From: DSVZ01 sp037439785
Lineage (GTDB): Bacteria; Verrucomicrobiota; Verrucomicrobiia; Limisphaerales; J093
DNA: 64,000 nucleotides
Reading direction: 5' to 3'
NCBI GenBank assembly: GCA_037439785.1
Contig: JBBIVJ010000018.1
Location: 25,555 to 89,554, forward strand
How positions within the stretch are numbered: position 1 is the first letter of the stretch; each line of letters starts with the position of its first letter. A program made the translations under genes and the position numbers. Shown here piece by piece: positions 26,631 to 36,055 of this stretch. The notes under the pieces were generated by a model, which was not told the DNA's origin, searched no databases, and was given only the letters and a program-made list of their open reading frames with translations.

Positions 26631-28106
26631 ATGCGCATGCAAAAAATCACACCGCTCCGTACCGCCCTGGCCGGGTTTGGACTCGGGGTGCTGGGTGACT
26701 GGTGTCTGCGGGGACAGCCACCGGGAGGCGGGGTTTTTGTCTGGGGCCTGATGCTGGCGGCGGTGGTGGGGTGGTGGACGGGATGTTTCACGCGTCAGGG
26801 TCTTGCACGGCCGGGCACGTGGTTGCTCCTGGCCGGGGTGGCCTGTCTGAGCCTGTGGCTCTGGCGCGACACCGAACCGCTCCTGGTCTGGGGAACGCTT
26901 GGATTTGGGGCGGCGCTGGTCCTGCAGGGCATCGAGGCGCTGGAGAGGCCGCTGCCGCAGTTGCGCCTGCTCGAGGGGCTGGTCGCAGCCGTGGAGGTTG
27001 CCGTGCGCGTCCTGTTTTGTCCCCTCCTGCTGGTGGCGCGATGGGCCGGCCTCGGAGAAGCGGGGGACGGGGATTCTCGAGTCCGGCGCCTCGCCGGCTG
27101 GGTCCTGGGGCTGGTCCTGGCCGCCGGGGTGTTGGTGCTCTTTGGCGCGCTGTTGCGCTCAGGGGACCCCTTGTTCGAAAAGTTCACCGACCCGTTCCTG
27201 CAGTGGGACTGGCGGACCGCGGTGTCGCATCTGGTCGTGATGCTTTTCCTGGGCTGGCTGGTCACGGGCCATCTGGAAAGCTTGAGGCACGGCCCTGCCT
27301 GGTTGGCGGGGCGGGAGGAGCAGTGGCTGCCGCACCTGCCCCGGCCGGGAGTCGTGTCGGTGGCGCTGCCCTTGTTGATGCTCAACCTGGTGTTGCTGCT
27401 CTATGCCCTGGTGCAGGCCCGCTTCTGGTTCGGCGGCATGGAAACGGTGCTGGCCACGGCCGGCCTGACCCTGGCCGAGTACGCGCGCCGGGGGTTCTTC
27501 GAGCTGGTGATCACCGCCGGGTTGGGGCTGGGGACGTTGTGGCTGGCGGACGGCGTGTGGGACCGCCGGGAGCCGCGCCACCTCCGCCTCTATCGCGGGC
27601 TGGCCGTGCCGCTGCTGCTGCTGGTGACGGTGGTGATGGCTTCGGCGGTGGTGCGGTTGGGATTGTACATCAGCCGGTACGGCCTGACGGAGAGCCGGAT
27701 TTACGCCGCGGCCGTGCTGGTGTGGGTGGCCGCCGTGCTGGTCTGGTTTGCCCTCACCGTGCTCCGGGATCAGGGCCGGCGGTTTCTGTTCGGGGCGATC
27801 GCCGGTGCGTACGGCACGTTTCTCGCCCTGGCCGCGATGAATCCCCACGGCCTGGTGGCCCGCGTCAACCTCGCCCGCGCGGCGCAGGGCCGGCCGCTGG
27901 ACGTGAAGCACCTCACCACCTTGAGCGCCGATGCCGTGCCCCCCATCGTGGCGGTGTGGGACCGGCTGAGCCGGGCGGAGCGCGAGCAATTGTCCAACCA
28001 CCTGCGGAAACGAGGGCAGCCACCGCCCGGCGACTGGCGCACGTGGAACCTTGCCCGACAGCGGGCGTACCGGGCCCTCGCCGCCCGGTCCGTGAAGGAA
28101 CCTTGA
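26631..28106 (+). CDS. DUF4173 polytopic membrane protein
   Basis: This 491-residue protein has roughly eleven or twelve hydrophobic segments between residues 10 and 400 and a soluble C-terminal tail of about 90 residues. The segment GLTLAEYARRGFFELVITAG (about residues 280-300) is the diagnostic DUF4173 motif, and a region around ALLRSGDPLFEKFTDP also fits the family. DUF4173/DUF4153 proteins are integral membrane proteins of unknown function. A purine-rich CGCAGG precedes the ATG at 26631; a second ATG at 26637 is equally possible. It stands alone between the giant-protein region and the kinase gene. Confidence 0.85.
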   Translation: MRMQKITPLRTALAGFGLGVLGDWCLRGQPPGGGVFVWGLMLAAVVGWWTGCFTRQGLARPGTWLLLAGVACLSLWLWRDTEPLLVWGTLGFGAALVLQGIEALERPLPQLRLLEGLVAAVEVAVRVLFCPLLLVARWAGLGEAGDGDSRVRRLAGWVLGLVLAAGVLVLFGALLRSGDPLFEKFTDPFLQWDWRTAVSHLVVMLFLGWLVTGHLESLRHGPAWLAGREEQWLPHLPRPGVVSVALPLLMLNLVLLLYALVQARFWFGGMETVLATAGLTLAEYARRGFFELVITAGLGLGTLWLADGVWDRREPRHLRLYRGLAVPLLLLVTVVMASAVVRLGLYISRYGLTESRIYAAAVLVWVAAVLVWFALTVLRDQGRRFLFGAIAGAYGTFLALAAMNPHGLVARVNLARAAQGRPLDVKHLTTLSADAVPPIVAVWDRLSRAEREQLSNHLRKRGQPPPGDWRTWNLARQRAYRALAARSVKEP

Positions 28107-28303
28107 GGCCGGCGGGCGCGTGCGTGCCGGGCGCGGCCGGGGCCGGCATCCCGGCCGGGCGGTGAGGGGGGCCGCTACCCGGCACCGCAAAAAAAAGGGC
28201 TTGAGCGGGGGCGGGCGGGGCGTGTCAACTGACCGCCAAAACAACCGGAAATCCTTCGGGAACCTGGGGCGGACGCCGTCACGGCCCGCCGATCTCACCG
28301 ACC

Positions 28304-29428
28304 ATGCCGCTGTACCGCGAACAACACCTGCAGGCAATCTCCCAGCAGTTCCGCATCTACGGGCAGATTCTCCATGCCGAACTGTGCAAGATCGGGCACA
28401 TCAACGAGACCTACACCGCCACCTACGACCAGGGGGGCGTCACCGTGCGGTACATTCACCAGAAGATCAACCAGGGCGTGTTTCGCGAGCCGGTGAAGGT
28501 CATGGAAAACGTCCTGCGGGTGACCGAGCACCTGCAGCGCAAGCTCCGCGCCCAGGGGGCGCGCCAGTACACCCGCCGGGCGCTGACGGTGGTCCCCACC
28601 CAAGACGGCAAGCCCTACTTCGTGGATGGCAACGGCGATTACTGGCGGACGTTTGTGTTCGTCGAGCGGGTCCAGTCCTTCGAGGCGGTCCACACCCCGC
28701 AGCAGGCCTACGAGGCGGGGCGGGCCTTTGGCGAATTCCAGAGCCTGCTGGCCGACCTCCCCGGCGAGCGGCTGCACGAGACCATCCCGGACTTCCACCA
28801 TGCCCGCAAGCGGTTTGCCGCGCTGCGGGCGGCCATTGCCGAGGACCGCGCCGGCCGGGTGGCCTCGGCCCGGTCCGAAATAGACTTTGCCCTGGCCCAG
28901 GAACCCTGGATCGGCACCTTGCTGGACGCCCAGGCCGCCGGCGAAATCCCCGAGCGCATCACCCACAACGACACCAAATTCAACAACGTCATGCTCGACT
29001 GGGAAACCGGCCACGCCCTGTGCGTGGTGGACCTGGACACCGTCATGCCGGGCCTGGTCCATTACGATTTCGGCGACATGGTGCGCACCACCACCAGCCC
29101 CACCCTCGAAGACGAGCAGGACCTCGCCAAGGTGCAGATGCAGATGCCCATGTTCGAGGCGCTGGCCCGCAGCTACCTCGAGGCCACCCGCGATTTCCTC
29201 ACCCCGGCCGAGAGAAAGTACCTCGCCTTCGCCGGCCGGCTCATCACCTACATCATCGGCATCCGCTTCCTCACCGACTACCTGCGCGGCGACGTCTATT
29301 TCCGTGTCCACCGCCCGGCCCACAACCTCGACCGCTGCCGCACCCAGTTCAAACTGGTCCAATCCATCATGGAACAGGAGCCGGCCATGCAACGATTCGT
29401 GGACCAGTGGCGCCCCCACTCCCCATGA
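28304..29428 (+). CDS. Phosphotransferase-fold sugar kinase (N-acetylhexosamine 1-kinase type)
   Basis: This 374-residue aminoglycoside-phosphotransferase-fold kinase contains IGHINETYTATY (nucleotide loop), the catalytic segment RITHNDTKFNNVM with base Asp223, and VVDLDTVMPGLVHYDFGDMVR, which supplies the metal-binding aspartates. The DTK-NN and IDLDTVMPG-like wording is characteristic of the NahK group, which phosphorylates GlcNAc or GalNAc at C1 for salvage. The other APH-fold options (homoserine or choline kinases) fit less well. Its stop overlaps the start of the aldolase gene by 4 nt, implying translational coupling. Sugar specificity is inferred. Confidence 0.82.
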   Translation: MPLYREQHLQAISQQFRIYGQILHAELCKIGHINETYTATYDQGGVTVRYIHQKINQGVFREPVKVMENVLRVTEHLQRKLRAQGARQYTRRALTVVPTQDGKPYFVDGNGDYWRTFVFVERVQSFEAVHTPQQAYEAGRAFGEFQSLLADLPGERLHETIPDFHHARKRFAALRAAIAEDRAGRVASARSEIDFALAQEPWIGTLLDAQAAGEIPERITHNDTKFNNVMLDWETGHALCVVDLDTVMPGLVHYDFGDMVRTTTSPTLEDEQDLAKVQMQMPMFEALARSYLEATRDFLTPAERKYLAFAGRLITYIIGIRFLTDYLRGDVYFRVHRPAHNLDRCRTQFKLVQSIMEQEPAMQRFVDQWRPHSP

Positions 29429-30105
29429 CCCCTGCCACCCCGCGGGAAACCCTCTGCCGCCGCCTGACCGAGGCCGGCCTCATCGCCATCATCCGCGCCC
29501 GGCGGACCGACCAGGTCCTGCCGCTGGCCGAGGCGTTGCTGGCGGGCGGCCTCCGGGCCATCGAAGTGACCTTCTCGACCCCCAACGCGCTGGAAGCCCT
29601 GGCCACTGTCACCGCCCGTCTGGGCGACCGCGCCCTGGTCGGCGTGGGCACCGTGCTGACCGTGGACCAATGCCGCGCCGCCCTCGCGGCGGGGACGCAG
29701 TTTGTGGTGAGCCCCGTCGCGCGGACCGACCTGATCCCGCCCGCCCACGCCGCCGGCCGGCCGGTGATGTTGGGAGCCTGCACCCCCACCGAGGCCCAGC
29801 TCGTGCACGAGGCCGGCGCGGATTTTGTGAAGCTGTTCCCCGCCGACAACCTCGGCCCGGCCTTCATCAAGGCCCTGCGCGCACCGTTGCCGCATCTGCG
29901 GATCGTGCCCACCGGCGGCGTGGACCTCGACACCCTCGAGGGCTTCCTTCGTGCCGGCTGTCCGGCGGTGGGGGTGGGTTCGGCGCTGGTCAGCGCCGAC
30001 ATCCTGGCGCGGGACGACTGGCCGGCCCTGACCGAGCGGGCGCGGCGTTTCGTGGCCGCGCTGGCCGCGGCCCGGCAGGCGGTGGGCGTTCAGCGCAGCG
30101 CGTAG
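29425..30105 (+). CDS. eda: 2-keto-3-deoxy-6-phosphogluconate aldolase / KHG-KDPG aldolase
   Basis: This 226-residue class I aldolase would cleave KDPG (or KDPGal) to pyruvate and glyceraldehyde 3-phosphate. The family signatures are intact: LIAIIRA, GLRAIEVTFSTPNA with catalytic Glu47, VGVGTV, FVVSP, GACTPTE and GADFVKLFPAD with the Schiff-base Lys136, then VPTGGVDLDT. The ATG at 29425 overlaps the kinase stop (ATGA). The reading frame is open far upstream, but homology begins here. Its 3' end overlaps the convergent gene by 16 bp. Confidence 0.93.
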   Translation: MTPATPRETLCRRLTEAGLIAIIRARRTDQVLPLAEALLAGGLRAIEVTFSTPNALEALATVTARLGDRALVGVGTVLTVDQCRAALAAGTQFVVSPVARTDLIPPAHAAGRPVMLGACTPTEAQLVHEAGADFVKLFPADNLGPAFIKALRAPLPHLRIVPTGGVDLDTLEGFLRAGCPAVGVGSALVSADILARDDWPALTERARRFVAALAAARQAVGVQRSA

Positions 30106-31682
30106 CGCCAGCCGCGGGCGGGAATCTCGAGGCGCTCCCCGTTCAACGTCACCGCTACCGGGGTGTCGTTGAAGTTCTCGACCACCCAGCGCCGGCCCCG
30201 GAACAGATAAAGGGCCACGCGGTTGGGCGCTTCCAGGGAGGTGCGGAACGGCCGCAGCAACGGCGCGCGCAGCGCTCCCAGCTCGGCCGGTCCCAGTGCC
30301 AGCAGCGATTTGGGGTCGCCCTTGACCGGCAGGACCTGGACGTTGGGCGCCCGCAGGCTGGGTCGCCCGCCCAGCGCAGTGGCCAGGCCGTCAGTGAGCA
30401 GCACCGGCGTGCCGGCGGCCACCAGCCGATCCAGGCGCTCGACGAACTGCGGGTCCTTCAGGGCGTGGACGGAGAAAAAGGCCGCGGCCGCCCGCTCGGG
30501 AAACTCATGGCAGGGCACCAGCGGCAGGCCCAACATGCCGACGAAGTCGAACACGTACGCCTCCTTGCCGGGGGGGCTGTTGGCCGGCTTGTATGCCGCC
30601 ACGCCCACCGGGGTGAGCCGGCGCACTTGGCGGGCCACCGCGAACAACTCGGGCAGTTCAGCCCGCAGGGCCGCCACGTTGGTCGGGCCGGTGCCGCGCA
30701 GCAGGCTCCCGTAGCAGAACAGCAACGTCTCGCGGGCGCCGCCCAGGATGGTCTGGCGCGCCTGTTCGAGGTAGGTGGGCGGGGTGGTGCCGAAGGGGTC
30801 GAACCAGCCGCCGCCGCACTTGGCGCCGCCCAGGCCCCCCAGCCAGCGCATGATGAAGTACGCCTCGTACTGGACGGTGCCGCCCCAGCGCCGGTCCTGG
30901 TAGTCGCGCGTCTCGGTGCCCACCCAGATGCGATCGAAGTCCGCGGTTTGCTGCACCACGTCGTAGCCCCGCTCGTGGAACCGGTCGTACCACTGCGGGT
31001 ACTTGAGAATGAAAGTGGCCCGCGGGTTCACCCGCTTGCCGGCCCCCAGCACGTACTCCCGCGACAGATGGACCATCAGCGCCCGCCGGTAGTCCTCCCA
31101 CGTCTCCCCGGGCACCGGGAAGATCTTGTCGCCAATGCGCACGGTCCGGGCGCGGCGGGCGGCGTCGCACTCCGCGCAGGTGCAGTCGGTGAACCAGAAG
31201 TCGTCAATCATGGTCTGGTCGAAGAGGCTGGCGGCGTACTCGAAGATGGCCCGGGTGCGCTCCTGGGTGGCGCGGTCGGTGTAACAGCAAATGGTATCCC
31301 AGCCGGTGGAGCGCTTGCCGTTGCCGGTGGTGGTCACGCAGCCGGACACCTCGAAGCCCTCGCGACGAAACCGCTCCCGGGCGTGTTCCAGCGCCGCGCG
31401 CTCGGCCTGGTAGCCGTCGCGGAACGACTCGAGGAACACGTGAAGCACGCCGGTGGCGCGGCACCAGGCCACCGCCTCGCTCAGGCCGGCTTCCTGGCTG
31501 AGCCGGTCCCGCACATCCTGGGCGGTGAAGAGGGTGGCGAAGCGGTGGACCCGCCGGTGTTCGCGAGCCAACTGCCAGAGGTCGGCGGCTCCGAGCGCCG
31601 GCAGCAGGCCCAGGAGCAGGAACCCCAGCGCGGGCCGGGCAGGGATCCCACAACGGAGAAGGAGAGGGGGGCGGGTTTTCAT
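30090..31682 (-). CDS. Secreted glycoside-hydrolase-like protein of unknown specificity
   Basis: This 530-residue protein has a signal peptide (PALGFLLLGLLPALGAAD) and a TIM-barrel-like body. Notable stretches are VLHVFLESFRDGYQAE, FWFTDCTCAECDAARR (a D-C-x-C-x-x-C cluster like that in DUF4838 proteins), FILKYPQWYDRFHERGYDVV and IWVGTETRDYQDRRWGG. A beta-sandwich end (RVALYLFRGRRWVVENFNDT ... EIPARGWRYAL) resembles the C-terminal domain of many glycoside hydrolases. I cannot name a GH family or assign catalytic acids. It is 19 nt downstream of the phosphoesterase gene and likely co-transcribed with it. Confidence 0.65.
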   Translation of the reverse strand: MKTRPPLLLRCGIPARPALGFLLLGLLPALGAADLWQLAREHRRVHRFATLFTAQDVRDRLSQEAGLSEAVAWCRATGVLHVFLESFRDGYQAERAALEHARERFRREGFEVSGCVTTTGNGKRSTGWDTICCYTDRATQERTRAIFEYAASLFDQTMIDDFWFTDCTCAECDAARRARTVRIGDKIFPVPGETWEDYRRALMVHLSREYVLGAGKRVNPRATFILKYPQWYDRFHERGYDVVQQTADFDRIWVGTETRDYQDRRWGGTVQYEAYFIMRWLGGLGGAKCGGGWFDPFGTTPPTYLEQARQTILGGARETLLFCYGSLLRGTGPTNVAALRAELPELFAVARQVRRLTPVGVAAYKPANSPPGKEAYVFDFVGMLGLPLVPCHEFPERAAAAFFSVHALKDPQFVERLDRLVAAGTPVLLTDGLATALGGRPSLRAPNVQVLPVKGDPKSLLALGPAELGALRAPLLRPFRTSLEAPNRVALYLFRGRRWVVENFNDTPVAVTLNGERLEIPARGWRYALR

Positions 31683-31701
31683 GGTCGGTTAGGACGGGAT
31701 T

Positions 31702-34503
31702 TCAGTGGGTCACCTTCAGGCGGTAAAAGCGGGTTTCCGTATCGGGCGCGGTCGGGAGCGGCCAGGTTTCCTGCGGCCCGACGGCGCGGCGGGGAAAATC
31801 AGGGCCCGCGACGTCGGTGAAGGGACCGCCCGGATGCAGCGCCTTTTCGAGCTGGTAGGTGCGCCCCGGTACCGCGGGCCAGATCAGCTCGAACTGTCCG
31901 GCCGCCGTCTGGCGCACGCCCAACCGCAGCACCGAGGCCGGGTCGCGCGGGTCGGTGCCGGCGACCAGCTCGGCGGCGTTGGTCGCGCCGTCCCCATCGG
32001 GGTCGCCGGCCGGGTCGAGGGCGTCGCCCAGGCGGACGGCCCGTCCTTCCAGGACCACCGGGCCGAGGCCGTGACCTTCGAGGTGGGTGCCCAGGAAGGC
32101 GGCATCCAGTTCCCGCCATTGCCGCTCGAGGTCGAGGCTGCCGCCGCCCACCACCGCGCCCAGACGGAGGGTTTCATCCCCGCGCAGGCCCAGTTCGGCC
32201 AGGGGCAGCGCCAGCACGATGAAATCGGCGTTTTGCTCCTGGGGCACGCCGCCGTTCTGGGGCGAGCGGTTGAACTGCTGGAGTCGCGCGCCCGCCACCT
32301 CGGGGAAGCCGGGCTGCAGCCAGAACACCCCCTGGCCGATGGGCAGGGGCAGGTTGGTGCGCACGGTCAGGCCGCCCCCCGCCGCCACGATGTTGGTGCG
32401 CCAGTAGCCGCGGGCCGGGGCGTCGGCAAATTCATCTCCCAGCACCGCGGCAAGGGCCGGGCGAAAGTTCGCGAACGCCAGATTTTCCAGAAAATCCAGG
32501 CCGTCCACGCCCTCGCCATCCGGGTCCACCACCCCGTTGCCCTGGCCGACCAGGCTCGTCACGCCCTCCCGGCCCGGCACCTCCAGGAACACAAACAGGT
32601 TGCCGTCATCGGGCAGGGCCACGTGCCGGAAGCCGAGGTAAAGGTGGGTCCGGTCACGATTCACGTGGCCCAGGCCGAGGTTCGAGAATTCGCCCGGGGC
32701 GCTCGGCAGGGGCGGGCCGACCAGGTCAAAGAACTGGCCGGCGAAGTTGCCGTCACCGTCCGCGACCGCCGGCTCGGGGAGCTCCGCGGGGGTGTGCCAG
32801 GCGGCCGGGTGGCCGGCGGCCGGTGGCGGCACGCGGTGCAGGTGCATTTCATCGAACACCGTGCCGTCCCGGTCCATGGCCCGGAGGTGGAGGGCGTCAC
32901 CCGCCACCTCGACCAGGACGGCGTGCCAGCGGAGATGGAACTGGGCGCTGGCCGGGGCGCGCCAGGTGGCCGGGTACAAGGAGCCGCCGCCACCGCCGGT
33001 GACCACGCAGGTGACGCCCTGGACCGGGCAGAAGCGTTCGTAGGCGTGGTCGTGGCCGGAGAAGATCATCTGCACCCCGTGCCGGCGGGCCAGGGGCAGG
33101 AGCACGACGGCCAGTTCCTCGGGGTCCGCCACGCCGTTGAAGTTGTGGTCGTCGCGGCCGTGAGGGCCCGAACTCATCAGCGGGTGGTGCAGGAAGAGGA
33201 ACTTCCACGGCTTGCGGGAGGCCGCCAGGTCCGCCTCCAACCAACGCCACTGGGCCTTGCCCGGCCGCAGCTCCAGGCCGGCGTAGGAGATCGGCAGGTA
33301 CAGGCCCACGAAGTGCGCGTCCCCGCAGTCGAACGAATAGTACGCCTCGGGCCAGGTGCTTTCCGCGGCCAGGGTGGCGGCATCGGTGTCGTTGGTCGGG
33401 CAGACAAAGGCGTCCACAAACTCCCACGGCGGGCCGTAGGTGGTGTCGTGATTGCCGGCGACCACGAAGAACGGCGTGCCGGCCATCAGCTCGCGGTACA
33501 CGCTGAAAAACCGCTGGTCCGCCAGGCGGTCCGAAAACTTCGGGTACACCGTGTCACCGGCGATCAACACCAGGTCCGGCCCCGCCCGGCCCAGCACCGC
33601 CGCCACATCCAACTGCGGCGCCCCGCCGCCGCCCACGTCGGCCATCACCGCGAACCGCAGCCCGCCGGCCTCGGGCAAGGTGCGCACCGGCTGCGGGGGC
33701 GACCTCGCCAGCCGGTCCCCTGCCCGGCTTTGCACGCGGTACCAGTACTCGGTCGCCGGCTGCAGGCCGGTCAGCATGGCCACGTGCTGGGTCGCGGCCA
33801 GGTCCGCCACGAACACCGGCTCCAGCGCGCCCGGCGCGCGGCCGAGGTGCACTTCCGTGGTCGCGGGCCGGGGCGTCCGCCAGAGCAGGGTCAGGGACGT
33901 GGCAGTGGTGCGTTGCACCACCGGACCACGGGTGAAATTGGCGCGCAACTCGGGCACCAGACTGCCGGTGAAACCCGGCGGCACGTGCCATTGCAGGGCG
34001 AGCACATTCCGCCCCGGCCGCAACGCCGCCATCACCATTTCTGCGGCGGCCCATTCCTCGGCGGCACCGGCGAAGCGATTGGTCAGGGGGACGGCACCCA
34101 ACGGCAGCGGCTCGCCGGCATTGCCGGGGAGATTGGTGCGGACAAACTCGACGCCGTTGACCCAGGCTGCAAACCCACCGGTCCAATCCACCCGCAGCAC
34201 CAGCCACACGACCTCAGCGGGGTCGGCCAGCTCGAAGGTCGCGCGCAGACACCACGCGCGGCCCGCCGGTGCGGGGGGGAGGAGCGTGGATTCCGTGCCC
34301 CAGGGCGAGGTGCTGAAGCCCGAGCGGGCTGCGGGCCAGTCGCGGTCCTCGAACTCGAGCTCGCGCCAGTCCGGCGGGAACGTGCCATCCGGCCCCGGGG
34401 CCGGGCTCCAGCGCCACAGGGCACCAACCGGCACCAGCGCGGGGTCGGGGGCGGCTGTCAGGGAGACCGCCCCCAGGACCAGCGCGCTCCAGAGCCGGGA
34501 CAT
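31702..34503 (-). CDS. Secreted calcineurin-like metallophosphoesterase with purple-acid-phosphatase-type N-terminal domain
   Basis: This 933-residue exported protein has, in order: a signal peptide (MSRLWSALVLGAVSLTAAP); an N-terminal sandwich (residues about 20-190); a fibronectin/PAP-N-like domain (TTATSLTLLWRTPRP...TGLQPATEYWYRVQS); and the phosphoesterase core with VMADVGGGG, IAGDTVYPKFSD, VVAGNHDTT, FLHHPLMSSG and IFSGHDHAYERF, the complete dinuclear metal set. A long C-terminal extension contains DPDGDGATNAAELVAGTDPRDP and ends FYRLKVTH. It is likely an extracellular or periplasmic phosphatase or phosphodiesterase. Its promoter places the -10 box 6 nt from the ATG. Confidence 0.9.
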   Translation of the reverse strand: MSRLWSALVLGAVSLTAAPDPALVPVGALWRWSPAPGPDGTFPPDWRELEFEDRDWPAARSGFSTSPWGTESTLLPPAPAGRAWCLRATFELADPAEVVWLVLRVDWTGGFAAWVNGVEFVRTNLPGNAGEPLPLGAVPLTNRFAGAAEEWAAAEMVMAALRPGRNVLALQWHVPPGFTGSLVPELRANFTRGPVVQRTTATSLTLLWRTPRPATTEVHLGRAPGALEPVFVADLAATQHVAMLTGLQPATEYWYRVQSRAGDRLARSPPQPVRTLPEAGGLRFAVMADVGGGGAPQLDVAAVLGRAGPDLVLIAGDTVYPKFSDRLADQRFFSVYRELMAGTPFFVVAGNHDTTYGPPWEFVDAFVCPTNDTDAATLAAESTWPEAYYSFDCGDAHFVGLYLPISYAGLELRPGKAQWRWLEADLAASRKPWKFLFLHHPLMSSGPHGRDDHNFNGVADPEELAVVLLPLARRHGVQMIFSGHDHAYERFCPVQGVTCVVTGGGGGSLYPATWRAPASAQFHLRWHAVLVEVAGDALHLRAMDRDGTVFDEMHLHRVPPPAAGHPAAWHTPAELPEPAVADGDGNFAGQFFDLVGPPLPSAPGEFSNLGLGHVNRDRTHLYLGFRHVALPDDGNLFVFLEVPGREGVTSLVGQGNGVVDPDGEGVDGLDFLENLAFANFRPALAAVLGDEFADAPARGYWRTNIVAAGGGLTVRTNLPLPIGQGVFWLQPGFPEVAGARLQQFNRSPQNGGVPQEQNADFIVLALPLAELGLRGDETLRLGAVVGGGSLDLERQWRELDAAFLGTHLEGHGLGPVVLEGRAVRLGDALDPAGDPDGDGATNAAELVAGTDPRDPASVLRLGVRQTAAGQFELIWPAVPGRTYQLEKALHPGGPFTDVAGPDFPRRAVGPQETWPLPTAPDTETRFYRLKVTH

Positions 34504-34509
34504 GCCGGC

Positions 34510-34538
34510 AGTTTAAGGGCCGGCCGGCGGGGCGTCAA
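34510..34538 (-). promoter_or_regulatory. Putative promoter with the -10 box 6 nt from the start codon
   Basis: On the minus strand, TTGACG (34538-34533), a 17-bp spacer and TAAACT (34515-34510) are followed by GCCGGC and ATG 34503. Both boxes and the spacing are close to sigma70 consensus, and the expected transcript would start at the ATG. Confidence 0.65.
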
Positions 34539-34556
34539 AGGTGGGCTGCCCGCGGG

Positions 34557-35987
34557 CTAGACGGCCACGTACACATTCTTGAGCTCGGTGAACCCCTCGA
34601 GCGCGGCCAGGCCCAGGTCCCGGCCCAGGCCGCTCTGCTTGAAACCGCCGAAGGGGGCCTCGACGTGCACGCTGTTGTGGCAGTTGATGCTCAGCACCCC
34701 GCTTTCGACCGCCCGGCTCACCCGCAGGGCGCGCACGAGGTTGTTGGTCCAGATCGAACCGCTCAGACCGTAGGGCGAGGCGTTCACATCGCGCAGCATT
34801 TCCGCCTCGTCATCGAAGGGCGTGATGGCCACCACCGGGCCGAAGATTTCCTCGCGCCAGCAGGGGTCCTCGCGACCCACGTCCAGCAGCACGGTCGGCT
34901 CCAGGAAATAGCCGCGGGGCAGCGGCCGGCCGCTGCCACAGGCAAAGCGGCTGCCGCGCGCGCGCGCGTCGGCCAGGTAGGCCTCGACCGTGTCCCGCTG
35001 GGCGGCGGAGACGAGCGGGCCGAGCTGGGTCTCCGGCCGGGCGGGATCGCCCACGACCAGTTTCTGGGTGGCGGCGACGAACCGCTCGACGAACGGCTCG
35101 AAGATGGCGCGCTCGACGTACACCCGGCTGCGGGCGCAGCAGTCCTGGCCGGTGCTGGCGAAGACGCTCAAGGGGGAGGTGTCTGCCGCCCGTTCCCAGT
35201 CGGCGTCGGCAAAGACGGTGTTCGGCGACTTGCCGCCCAGTTCCAGGGAGACGCGTTTGAGGTCGCGCGCGGCCAGGGCCATGATCTGGCGGCCGACGTC
35301 GGTCGAGCCGGTGAAGGAGACCTTGCGGATCAGCGGGTGGGTGACCAGCGCCTCGCCGATGGCGGCGCCGCTACCGGGCAGCACCTGCAACACGCCCGGC
35401 GGCAGTCCCGCGGCGGCGGCCAGTTCGGCCAGCTTCAGGGCGGTGAGCGGGGCGAGGGAGGCGGGCTTGAGGACCACGCAATTGCCGGCGGCCAGGGCGG
35501 GGGCGGCCTTCCAGCAGGCGATGGGGAACGGGAAGTTCCAGGGCACGATGCAGGCCACCACGCCCAGCGGCTGGCGCAGAGTGAAATCAAATCCGCCCCC
35601 GCCCACCGGCAGCGTCTGGCCGCCGAACTTGGTCACCGCCCCGGCGTAGTACTCGAAGCAGCGGGCGCCCAGGCCGGCCTCGTCGCGGGCGTCGCTGATC
35701 GGTTTGCCGATCTGGAGCATTTCCAGGTGGGCGATTTCCTCGAGGTGCTCGCGCAAGGTCCGGGTCACGGCATGGAGCAGGGCCTCGCGCCGGCCGGGGG
35801 CCAGGTCGCGCCAGCCCGCTTCCCAGGCGCGGTGGGCGGCGCGGACGGCGGCGTCCACATCGGCGAGGTCCGCGGCGGCGACCTCGGCGAAGGGTTCCTC
35901 GGACGCGGGGTTGATCAGGTGGGTGCGCCGGCCGCCGGGGGCGGGGCGCCAGCCGCCGTTGACGAAAAGCTGGGCCGAGAGCTGCAT
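34557..35987 (-). CDS. NAD(P)-dependent aldehyde dehydrogenase
   Basis: This 476-residue cytoplasmic ALDH would oxidise an aldehyde to its acid. Key elements are IVPWNFPFPIACWK and CVVLKPASLAPLTA (cofactor lysine), FTGSTDVGR, LELGGKSPNTVF with general-base Glu249, FASTGQDCCARSR with nucleophile Cys283, and EEIFGPVVAITPF. The closest-looking groups are betaine-aldehyde and gamma-aminobutyraldehyde dehydrogenases, but specificity cannot be fixed. ATG 35987 is chosen over the longer in-frame start at 36059 because homology begins at MQLSAQLFVNGGW and the longer form would collide with the upstream stop. Confidence 0.92.
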   Translation of the reverse strand: MQLSAQLFVNGGWRPAPGGRRTHLINPASEEPFAEVAAADLADVDAAVRAAHRAWEAGWRDLAPGRREALLHAVTRTLREHLEEIAHLEMLQIGKPISDARDEAGLGARCFEYYAGAVTKFGGQTLPVGGGGFDFTLRQPLGVVACIVPWNFPFPIACWKAAPALAAGNCVVLKPASLAPLTALKLAELAAAAGLPPGVLQVLPGSGAAIGEALVTHPLIRKVSFTGSTDVGRQIMALAARDLKRVSLELGGKSPNTVFADADWERAADTSPLSVFASTGQDCCARSRVYVERAIFEPFVERFVAATQKLVVGDPARPETQLGPLVSAAQRDTVEAYLADARARGSRFACGSGRPLPRGYFLEPTVLLDVGREDPCWREEIFGPVVAITPFDDEAEMLRDVNASPYGLSGSIWTNNLVRALRVSRAVESGVLSINCHNSVHVEAPFGGFKQSGLGRDLGLAALEGFTELKNVYVAV

Positions 35988-36055
35988 CGGCGGGGAGTTG
36001 ACGGAGCCGCCGGCGCCCCGGCAAGGGGAAAGCACTGCTTCGACCGGCCCCGGCT

